Below are positions 1 to 4,369 of a stretch of 5,046 nt of DNA, piece after piece; position 1 is the stretch's first letter; each line of letters opens with the position of its first letter. Location: NCBI GenBank assembly GCA_945861845.1, contig CAMAWS010000287.1, positions 1 through 5,046 on the forward strand, written 5' to 3'. The notes under the pieces are model-generated. The model did no database searches. It had not been told where the DNA came from and saw only the letters and a program-made list of their open reading frames with translations. Made by a program: the position numbers and the translations under genes. The stretch comes from Candidatus Sulfopaludibacter sp. SbA3. GTDB taxonomy: Bacteria > Acidobacteriota > Terriglobia > 20CM-2-55-15.

Positions 1-861
1 TACCTCCTCGCGAGCAACACTCCCGGCAAACCGGGCAACAACCAGGCGCGGCGGTTCGAAACCGGATGGCGTGGAGATGAACTCGTCGCCGTTGGCCAAT
101 ACAACTCCGTGCAACCCAATTTCAGGCCCGATGTGGGATTCATACGGCGCAGTAATGTCACCCAGTACCGGGGCGACATCACATGGAAACCCCTGCTTCG
201 CAATAACGACACGATCCGGAACTTAGATTTTGGAACCAGCCTCGACTATAACGGCGGCACCGGAAGCGGAAAGATCGAGACCCGTGAGCAGAACTTCACC
301 GCAGGAGTGCAGTTCGAAAACAATGGCATGTTCCATTTCACAACCTATCGAAACTTCGACCGGCTGGCCGCGCCACTGAGGGTTCCTTCGGGCAACCCGC
401 ACATCGCCATAGCGCCGGGCGATTATCGATTCCGTGGCTACACTGCGAACCTCGTGACCAACACAGGCGCCAAGATCAATGGAACCGCCGGCATGAATTG
501 GGGCGGCTTCTACAATGGGAACCGGAGGTCATTCGCTGGCGGAGTAAACGTACGGCCTAACTATCATCTCACCGTCAATTTGACCTACGAGCGTAACAAG
601 GTAACGGTGCCGAACGGATCGTTCACGACCAATCTGGTGGGAACGAGGCTTCTGTATGCATTCACCGCGCGGTCCTATATAAACGCATTCATTCAATACA
701 ACGCAGACACGCATCAAATCAGCTCGAACATCCGTTTCGACCTCATCCACCATCCGCTGAGCGACCTCTATATCGTGTACAACCAGACGCGGGATACCCA
801 GCTTGGCCAACTGAAGGAACACGCATTCATCGTGAAGCTGACCAACCTTTTCAATTTTTAG
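1..861 (+). CDS. DUF5916-like outer-membrane beta-barrel protein, C-terminal part (5' end outside window)
   Basis: The frame is open from the first base and ends at TAG 859-861, giving 286 residues of a longer protein; the GTG at 109 is internal, not the start. Near residues 41-50 is FRPDVGFIRR, which matches the (N/R)P-(E/D)-VGFxRR motif I associate with DUF5916 proteins, often annotated as carbohydrate-binding family 9 domain-containing. The rest alternates aromatic and polar residues in short beta strands (for example DLYIVYNQTRDT near the end). The protein finishes on a hydrophobic-alternating strand with terminal Phe (KLTNLFNF), the usual signal for BAM-dependent insertion into the outer membrane. 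In full-length relatives a family-9 carbohydrate-binding-like domain precedes the barrel; that part is not in this window. Substrate and function are unknown. The family is common in Acidobacteriota and Bacteroidota-like genomes. Confidence is high for an outer-membrane barrel and good for the family name. Confidence 0.82.
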   Translation, partial: YLLASNTPGKPGNNQARRFETGWRGDELVAVGQYNSVQPNFRPDVGFIRRSNVTQYRGDITWKPLLRNNDTIRNLDFGTSLDYNGGTGSGKIETREQNFTAGVQFENNGMFHFTTYRNFDRLAAPLRVPSGNPHIAIAPGDYRFRGYTANLVTNTGAKINGTAGMNWGGFYNGNRRSFAGGVNVRPNYHLTVNLTYERNKVTVPNGSFTTNLVGTRLLYAFTARSYINAFIQYNADTHQISSNIRFDLIHHPLSDLYIVYNQTRDTQLGQLKEHAFIVKLTNLFNF

Positions 862-873
862 GAAGATAAGATC

Positions 874-892
874 GTGCGGTCACAAACCGCAC
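874..892 (+). terminator. Small hairpin after the barrel gene, possible weak terminator
   Basis: GTGCGGT (874-880) pairs perfectly with ACCGCAC (886-892) across a 5-nt loop, starting 12 nt after the barrel gene's stop codon. No T-tract follows, so it may only stabilise the 3' end or assist Rho-dependent termination. Confidence 0.35.
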
Positions 893-1067
893 ACAATCCA
901 TCGGGGCCCTTGAAGTCTTTGTGGCAACCGAACCTGAACTCGTCCTGGAATCCCTGTCGTGATTATTAGGAATTCTGTCAGCTCGTGTTGATGTTCGACC
1001 CAGGGCCGTCATCTCGCTGAAGCGATAACAGCTTCCTGGGCGACTACGGACGCCTCTTTGAAACCGG
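893..1067. other. Intergenic spacer without a recognisable gene
   Basis: I see no convincing coding frame on either strand in this spacer between the barrel gene and the toxin-antitoxin promoter. The only structure is an imperfect inverted repeat, CCCAGG (999-1004) with CCTGGG (1035-1040), enclosing a smaller GAAGC/GCTTC pair (1019-1023 with 1031-1035); it is too weak to name. Confidence 0.5.
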
Positions 1068-1096
1068 TTGCATCGGTGTACATCTCGATGTACATT
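1068..1096 (+). promoter_or_regulatory. Candidate promoter of the toxin-antitoxin operon
   Basis: TTGCAT (1068-1073) and TACATT (1091-1096) are separated by 17 bp and resemble sigma-70 -35 and -10 boxes (3/6 and 4/6 matches to consensus). Standard spacing would place the transcription start at about 1103, the A of the preferred antitoxin start codon, implying a leaderless mRNA. The -10 box overlaps the second TGTACA operator box, as expected for repression by occlusion. This is inference from spacing only. Confidence 0.4.
1077..1094. promoter_or_regulatory. Paired TGTACA operator, YefM/Phd-type autoregulation site
   Basis: TGTACA occurs at 1077-1082 and again at 1089-1094, so the centres are exactly 12 bp apart. 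The second box extends to the 8-bp palindrome ATGTACAT (1088-1095). From established work on the E. coli yefM-yoeB operator, YefM binds adjacent long and short palindromes with TGTACA cores at a 12-bp centre-to-centre distance. The same motif, spacing and position directly before a YefM/Phd-family gene strongly suggest that the antitoxin, alone or in complex with the toxin, represses its own operon here. Confidence 0.75.
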
Positions 1097-1102
1097 CCGA
1101 CC

Positions 1103-1381
1103 ATGTCAAAAAGATATTCCATCGCCCAAGCCCGCTCCAGGCTCCCCACCATCGTGGACCAGGCTGAGGCCGGAGCGGAAGTGGAGTTGACCCGCCGAGG
1201 CAAACCGGTTGCTGTACTCATTTCCCATCGCCAACTGGAAAGGTTACGAAGTGACCGCCCCCGATTCACCGATGTCTACAGGGCTTTCCTTCGAAATCAC
1301 TCGCTTAAGGACGTCGGTATTGAAAACGATTTTTTCAAAGCCGCCCGGGAAAAGAGCGAGGGCCGAAGAGTTTCCTTGTGA
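1103..1381 (+). CDS. Phd/YefM-family antitoxin
   Basis: A 92-residue protein that should bind operator DNA through its N-terminal Phd/YefM fold and neutralise the adjacent PIN toxin through its C-terminal tail. The N-terminal half shows the family pattern: KRYSIAQARSRLPTIVDQA (a start-proximal strand then a helix), followed by the AGAEVELTRRGKPVAVLIS segment with the typical V-x-L-T-R-R-G-x-P-V-A-V-L core. The C-terminal 40 residues are charged and variable, as usual for a toxin-binding tail. I chose ATG 1103 because the family normally begins with M-x-x-x-(Y/W)-(S/T)-(I/V) and the operator boxes lie just upstream. ATG 1088 and TTG 1058 are in frame, but using them would place the operator inside the coding region. 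No Shine-Dalgarno is visible before 1103, which fits a leaderless message. Its stop codon overlaps the toxin start in GTGA (1378-1381), implying translational coupling. Confidence 0.88.
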   Translation: MSKRYSIAQARSRLPTIVDQAEAGAEVELTRRGKPVAVLISHRQLERLRSDRPRFTDVYRAFLRNHSLKDVGIENDFFKAAREKSEGRRVSL

Positions 1382-1806
1382 CTCTCCGGTATCTTCTGGA
1401 TACCAGCATTGTGTCGTCGCCGGTCTCAAGGGAACCATCCGTGGAGATCGTCAGGCGCCTCGAACAGCATGGACACGAATGCGCAATCGGATCGCCGGTC
1501 TGGCATGAGCTGACATATGGCTGCCACCGGCTTCCCCGCGGCAAAAGGCGGGCCGCTCTTGAAAACTATCTGATGGACGTCGTGCAGGCGACCTTCAGCG
1601 TTCTGCCTTACGATGAAGGGGCGGCAGCCTGGCACGGCCGCGAACGGGCACGATTGGAAAACATGGGCCGCCCTGCGCCGTATGTCGACGGCCAGATCGC
1701 CGCGATTGCGTATACCAACGGACTCGTCCTCGTCACTGTCAATACCAGGGACTTTGCGCGGTTCAAAGACCTACGGGTAGAAAACTGGTCCAAACCTGCC
1801 CGCTAA
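1378..1806 (+). CDS. PIN-domain toxin (VapC-like ribonuclease)
   Basis: A 142-residue PIN-domain protein, normal length for VapC-type toxins, which are Mg-dependent RNases that cut tRNA or rRNA and stop translation when the antitoxin is lost. The acidic catalytic set is all present: D8 in YLLDTS, E44 in WHELTYG, D104 in YVDGQIAAIA and D125 in VNTRDFARF. It is therefore predicted active. The protein starts at GTG 1378, overlapping the antitoxin stop by 4 nt, and stops at TAA 1804-1806. Pairing a PIN toxin with a Phd/YefM-type rather than a VapB (AbrB/MazE-like) antitoxin is a known combination among type II modules. The RNA target cannot be inferred. Its 3' end overlaps the 3' end of the convergent phosphoribosyltransferase gene. 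Confidence 0.9.
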   Translation: MTLRYLLDTSIVSSPVSREPSVEIVRRLEQHGHECAIGSPVWHELTYGCHRLPRGKRRAALENYLMDVVQATFSVLPYDEGAAAWHGRERARLENMGRPAPYVDGQIAAIAYTNGLVLVTVNTRDFARFKDLRVENWSKPAR

Positions 1807-2462
1807 CAGCCCGTGCGGACTCCTCCCAATTCGCCATGTGGCATGGACTTCATGAGGTCCACGACTTCCTCATCGCTGACCTGGTCAAAAAACTCATAAT
1901 AGGAACCGACCGCGCCGAACGATCTGCCGGGAATGAATAACACGACCAGGTCATCCACATGGGGCCGGAGGTCGTTCGCGGTTTCCTCGGCGGCAACAGG
2001 AACTGCGACGATGACAGCTCGGGGGCCGCGCCTGCGAATCTCGTGAATGGCCGCCTGCATGGTCAACCCCGTCGCCAGTCCGTCGTCGACGATAATCGCG
2101 ATCTTGTCCGTGACCTCCACGGGACTCCTGCCCCGAAGAAACAGCGCGCGCCGGCGGCGCGCCTCCTTCAATTCCGCGGCGGCGGCGCGGTCGATCCAGC
2201 GGCCGTCTATGGTGGCTGTCTCAACTGGATTGGTAACGACGTAGCCGTTCTCAGCGACGGCCCCGATGGCGTACTCGGACGAAAGCGGATGACCGATCTT
2301 CCGGACCACGATGAGGTCCAGCGGAGCTTCAAGAGCCCTTGCGACTTCCACGCCGAGAACGACGCCGCCGCGCGGCAGGGCGTAGACGACAATCGGCAGC
2401 CCTTTGTAGTTGATCAGGGCATCGGCGAGTCTCTTGCCTGCATCCGTGCGATCCCTGAACAT
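1803..2462 (-). CDS. Predicted phosphoribosyltransferase (type I PRTase fold, COG1926-like)
   Basis: A 219-residue protein with the type I phosphoribosyltransferase layout. ALPRGG lies near residues 28-33, a conserved I-V-V-R-K-I-G-H-P segment at about 51-59, a hydrophilic E-Y-A-I-G-A-V region follows, and the PRPP-binding motif VDDGLATGLT spans 125-134 with its paired acidic residues. These uncharacterised PRTases resemble, but are distinct from, nucleotide-salvage enzymes; the base acceptor is unknown. I chose ATG 2462 because GGGAGG sits 8 nt upstream; the GTG at 2471 lies inside that Shine-Dalgarno. It is the last gene of the minus-strand row, 15 nt after the stop of the coiled-coil gene, so probably co-transcribed. 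Its TAG (1805-1803) overlaps the TAA of the convergent toxin gene. Fold assignment is secure; physiological role is not. Confidence 0.88.
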   Translation of the reverse strand: MFRDRTDAGKRLADALINYKGLPIVVYALPRGGVVLGVEVARALEAPLDLIVVRKIGHPLSSEYAIGAVAENGYVVTNPVETATIDGRWIDRAAAAELKEARRRRALFLRGRSPVEVTDKIAIIVDDGLATGLTMQAAIHEIRRRGPRAVIVAVPVAAEETANDLRPHVDDLVVLFIPGRSFGAVGSYYEFFDQVSDEEVVDLMKSMPHGELGGVRTGC

Positions 2463-2470
2463 GGATTCCA

Positions 2471-2475
2471 CCTCC
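2471..2475 (-). promoter_or_regulatory. Shine-Dalgarno of the phosphoribosyltransferase gene
   Basis: GGAGG on the minus strand, 8 nt before ATG 2462. It rules out the upstream in-frame GTG, which overlaps the site. Confidence 0.75.
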
Positions 2476-2477
2476 CA

Positions 2478-2979
2478 TCAGTTCGAATTTGGTTTCGTCC
2501 GCGTCAGCTCGCCGCATTCTGCCGGCGTCTTGCCGCGGAGGGTTGGCCTGTCCTTGTCCTCTTTTTCGCGTTTCCGGATCAAATCGGCAACCTGCGCCTT
2601 CGGTTCTTACTTTGTTCAAATCACTCTCGAGCCGAAGGACCCGGCAATGAAGGTCTCCGCGCTGGTTCGCTCGCTCGGAATCGTCTCGTGAACCCTTCTT
2701 GTTCAGCTCGTCCAGTTGCCTTCGGGCTTCCTTGAGGTGGCCCTGGATGCGCATTTCCTCCGTTTTCAGTCGATCTGCTTCAGACTTCCTGTCTTTGTTC
2801 AGTTGTTCCTCAACGGACTTGATCTCGTTCTCGGAAAATTTCGGAATCGTTTCGAGCTCGAGCAATTCCAGGTAGGACAGCTTGACCAGTTCACTCGCGG
2901 CTTGGGCAACCGGCGATCCAGACGAGACAACCGCGCTGCCTGGAAGCTCAAGAAAAATACAGAGCATGATGGCGATCAC
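2478..2979 (-). pseudogene. Exported coiled-coil protein, apparently frameshifted
   Basis: Reading from GTG 2979 (or ATG 2967) gives a hydrophobic N-terminus ending in SPVAQA, a plausible Sec signal peptide, then a long charged helical stretch with heptad-like spacing (residues ~35-125), predicted coiled coil. This frame runs on with no stop to 2329, deep inside the phosphoribosyltransferase gene, and after about 2606 becomes rich in Arg, Gly and Pro. The +1 frame takes over with a helical continuation (QVADLIRKREKEDKD) and ends at TGA 2480-2478, just before the next gene's ribosome site. The total length is one base off a multiple of three, so a single-base indel between about 2606 and 2590 is the simplest reading. 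The stretch around GSRDD...LHCRVLRLE faintly recalls the coiled-coil lead-in of some acidobacterial M48 peptidases, but no HExxH is present, so this is only a hunch. It may be a true pseudogene or an assembly error. Confidence 0.5.
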
Positions 2980-2987
2980 GTTCTTCG

Positions 2988-3095
2988 TCAGGCGCCCTTC
3001 ACTGGATCGGCATCGCTCTTGTGGGTCATCTCTACGACGAGGTGGCACTTCAGGCACTTCGTCGGTTTGCTGTAAATGTAGTCCGCTTCGCCCAT
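2988..3095 (-). CDS. 35-residue CxxCH mini-protein, possibly a cytochrome remnant
   Basis: A short frame with a strong ribosome site (GGAGG at 3108-3104, 8 nt before ATG 3095) ending at TGA 2990-2988. The product contains CLKCH at residues 14-18 and a later His at 25, the pattern of a c-type haem attachment site. However, there is no signal peptide, so the product would not normally reach the periplasm where haem c is attached. It could instead bind zinc, be a leftover C-terminal piece of a cytochrome whose N-terminus was lost near the inverted repeat upstream, or be a real small protein. It lies 8 nt before the GTG of the coiled-coil gene and so heads the same transcription unit. I do not recognise a family. 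Confidence 0.45.
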   Translation of the reverse strand: MGEADYIYSKPTKCLKCHLVVEMTHKSDADPVKGA

Positions 3096-3103
3096 GTCCA
3101 TCA

Positions 3104-3108
3104 CCTCC
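3104..3108 (-). promoter_or_regulatory. Shine-Dalgarno before the CxxCH mini-gene
   Basis: GGAGG (minus strand) lies 8 nt before ATG 3095 and only 2 nt before the in-frame ATG 3101, favouring 3095 as the start. Its strength is the main reason to take the 35-residue frame seriously. Confidence 0.6.
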
Positions 3109-3161
3109 CCCGCAATCCCTTCTCGCAATTCCGAGTCCTGAAAATAGAAAAGCCACTCTTT

Positions 3162-3303
3162 ATTGGACGAATTCTGCACCTCAAATCCGAAATCAGAAAA
3201 CTTCAATTGGACTGGTGATCCATGCCGAAACCACGGCTCGTGGCTGATTCGGTCCAATCTGCTATTTCGGGATTTCGGATTTGAGATGCAGGATTCGTCC
3301 AAT
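3162..3303. repeat. 142-bp inverted repeat with four ATTGGAC heptamers (MITE-like)
   Basis: The outer 33 bases (3162-3194) match the reverse complement of 3271-3303 at 31 positions. One of the two differences would be a G-U pair in RNA. After a poorly matched stretch of about 11-12 nt, a second pairing block appears: ATTGGAC 3206-3212 with GTCCAAT 3252-3258. The heptamer ATTGGAC thus occurs four times, two per arm (3162, 3206; reversed at 3252 and 3297), 44-45 bp apart within each arm. The central loop holds a nested hairpin, CCACG-GCT-CGTGG (3231-3243), flanked by CCGAA/TTCGG. No coding capacity and no clear target-site duplication are seen. It resembles a small non-autonomous mobile element or dispersed intergenic repeat; if transcribed it would form a long stable stem. 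Confidence 0.8.
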
Positions 3304-3390
3304 CTCGAAATGTCTCCGCCTGAGAGGTAACTCAACTTTTCTATTGCTAACTAACTTAGGACGGGCGCATGGGATCAAACCAGCACACAT

Positions 3391-3407
3391 TTGGCACGTG
3401 CCGTGCA
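3391..3407 (+). promoter_or_regulatory. Sigma-54 (-24/-12) promoter candidate for the zinc-ribbon gene
   Basis: TTGGCACG (3391-3398), four spacer bases, then GTGCA (3403-3407) matches the sigma-54 consensus TTGGCACG-N4-TTGC(A/T) at all but one informative base. The invariant GG and GC doublets are spaced correctly (3393-3394 and 3405-3406). Transcription would start at about 3417-3418, leaving a leader of roughly 45 nt before ATG 3462. The -24 element is also part of the 10-bp palindrome GGCACGTGCC (3393-3402). Sigma-54 promoters need an AAA+ activator; I could not identify its binding site. Confidence 0.6.
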
Positions 3408-3448
3408 ACTCATTGCTCTCCTCACGAACATAAGGAGAACGCGCCTAG

Positions 3449-3454
3449 AAGGAG
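3449..3454 (+). promoter_or_regulatory. Shine-Dalgarno of the zinc-ribbon gene
   Basis: AAGGAG lies 7 nt before ATG 3462 and sets that start over the in-frame ATG at 3369, which has no ribosome site and would lie upstream of the promoter candidate. Confidence 0.75.
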
Positions 3455-3461
3455 TACTGCC

Positions 3462-3650
3462 ATGAGAACCAGTGAAACAGTGACGGATTTGGGGCTGTAC
3501 ACCTCGGAATGCTGCAGCGAAAAAGTGATCTTTGATGTTGGCGACTCTTTTCGGAGATGTCCGAAGTGCCATGCTCTCTGCATCTGGGAATTTGAGGATG
3601 AGGTCGTGGACCCTGAAGAAGTGAAACGCGAGAGCGGCGTGGCTGCCTGA
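3462..3650 (+). CDS. Small zinc-ribbon protein, function unknown
   Basis: A 62-residue soluble protein. Cysteines C17-C18 (SECCS) and C33-P-K-C36 form a spaced pair of knuckles typical of a zinc ribbon; C40 is an extra cysteine. The segment between is short beta-like sequence (EKVIFDVGDSFRR) and the tail is acidic (FEDEVVDPEEVKRE). I recall many small hypothetical proteins with the same plan (GLY-x-S-x-CC ... F-x-RCP-x-C ... W-E), but none with a known function. CPKCH also fits the CxxCH haem pattern; with no signal peptide and a second cysteine pair, zinc binding is far more likely. The gene is preceded by a sigma-54 promoter candidate and its own Shine-Dalgarno, and ends 13 bp short of the convergent transporter pseudogene. 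Real gene: likely; role: unknown. Confidence 0.8.
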   Translation: MRTSETVTDLGLYTSECCSEKVIFDVGDSFRRCPKCHALCIWEFEDEVVDPEEVKRESGVAA

Positions 3651-3663
3651 TAATTCGACCGGG

Positions 3664-4233
3664 CTATCGGCCACAGCTTTCGTCGTGGCAGGTGTCCCCT
3701 CTCAGCGCCTGGACTCCCTCCCTGGTGATGATCGGTGTCATGGCCAGTCCCGCGACCGGATCGGACCACCACCAGCCGAGCACGGCGTTCAAGACGAGGC
3801 CTGCCAGCAGGATCGCCGAGAGGTAGGCACAGAGATCTGTTTGTCTCGAATCGGCATGCAAGGCGCGGCTCCCGATTTGAACTGCGATACGCCGTTTAGC
3901 TCGCGCCAGCACTGGCATGACGACAACGGAAAGCGCGGCCAGTGCAATTCCCACAAGGCTGGTTTCCGGCGGAGTGCGGTTCCAGATCGAGTTGACCGCA
4001 TCATAGGCCACATATAGCGCTAGCGCGATGAAGCTGATGCCCACCACGCGCAACGTGATCGCTTCGACATGTTGCCGGCGTTCCGGGTCTTCGTCCATGG
4101 ACAGCCGCCAGACCAGCGCGATTCCTGACAACAGTTCGATCCCCGAATTCATGCCGAACCCGACTAGCGCGACGCTTCCCGCAATGACGCCGGATGCGAT
4201 CGCAACAATGCCTTCGACGCTGTTCCATCCAAC
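3664..4233 (-). pseudogene. Cation diffusion facilitator-like transporter, N-terminus and start codon lost
   Basis: About 189 residues of a small CDF-type cation efflux protein, an inner-membrane antiporter that in relatives exports divalent metals. Recognisable parts: TM1 beginning at GWNSVEGIVAIASG, the TM2 region ALVGFGMNSGIELLSG, further hydrophobic spans, the TM5 motif ALHADSRQTDLCAYLS (H126, D128 of the fragment), a last span LNAVLGWWWSDPVAGLAM, and a Cys/His tail CHDESC. Relatives have roughly 20 more residues and a start before TM1. Here the frame runs upstream into the palindrome at 4241-4311 and no ATG, GTG or TTG occurs in frame from the repeat to ATG 4152, which would skip TM1. 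The usual TM2 metal-ligand Asp also appears to be Asn (N29). It converges on the zinc-ribbon gene. Probably non-functional, though a re-initiated 162-residue product cannot be excluded. Confidence 0.65.
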
Positions 4234-4240
4234 CGGACGG

Positions 4241-4311
4241 GGAGTTCTGGGGACAGACTCCGAACTTTGCGATTGGCGACACGCTAATTCGGAGTCTGTC
4301 CCCAGAATTCC
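4241..4311. repeat. Palindromic element with perfect 20-bp arms (REP/RAYT-like candidate)
   Basis: Bases 4245-4264 and 4288-4307 are perfect inverted copies, carrying GGGGACAGACTCCGAA and its complement, around a 23-nt centre. Allowing one G-T mismatch the arms extend to 24 bp (4241-4264 with 4288-4311). There is no T-tract, and the element sits at the 5' ends of two divergent genes, so it is not a terminator. From memory, palindromes with a GTCTGTCCCC core are scattered in many genomes and associated with IS200-like REP transposases (RAYTs); this copy has no transposase beside it. Confidence 0.75.
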
Positions 4312-4356
4312 TGCTGTAAGATTTGGAGCTATAGAACGTAAACTACCTTCAGAAAT

Positions 4357-4363
4357 GGAGAAG
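4357..4363 (+). promoter_or_regulatory. Ribosome site setting the cytochrome start
   Basis: GGAGAAG ends 6 nt before ATG 4370. The in-frame ATG 4355 has no ribosome site and would place charged residues (EKTR) ahead of the signal peptide, so 4370 is preferred. Confidence 0.6.
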
Positions 4364-4369
4364 ACCAGA

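Noticed and set aside
1009..1269. Minus-strand 86-residue frame opposite the antitoxin
   Set aside because: It is antisense to a clear Phd/YefM gene, has no ribosome site, and its low-complexity Ser/Arg-rich product looks like a shadow frame.
1959..2735. Plus-strand 258-residue frame
   Set aside because: It runs opposite the phosphoribosyltransferase, whose PRPP motif is unmistakable; the product is rich in Arg, Pro and Gly with no recognisable domain.
2329..3156. Continuous minus-strand 275-residue frame read as one protein
   Set aside because: Its ends are not protein-like: the first part overlaps the CxxCH mini-gene and the last part runs through the phosphoribosyltransferase gene. Only the middle (about 2979-2606) is credible.
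3144..3184. Sigma-70 promoter for the minus-strand row (TTGAGG, about 16 bp, TAAAGA)
   Set aside because: The match to consensus is poor and most of it lies within the repeat arm; not strong enough to annotate.
3162..3303. Inverted repeat as a CRISPR array or riboswitch
   Set aside because: There are no regularly repeated direct repeats with unique spacers, and no conserved riboswitch core that I recognise; the symmetry is that of an inverted-repeat element.
2988..3335. 115-residue version of the CxxCH protein starting at 3335
   Set aside because: Its first ~60 residues are a translation of the inverted repeat (the typical ISNPKSRN-like peptide of intergenic repeats), and the ribosome site supports a start at 3095.
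3369..3461. N-terminal extension of the zinc-ribbon protein from ATG 3369
   Set aside because: It would be translated from upstream of the sigma-54 promoter candidate, has no ribosome site, and the strong AAGGAG before ATG 3462 explains the start better.
4241..4311. Palindrome as a bidirectional terminator
   Set aside because: It lies at the 5' ends of two divergent genes and has no T-tract on either side.
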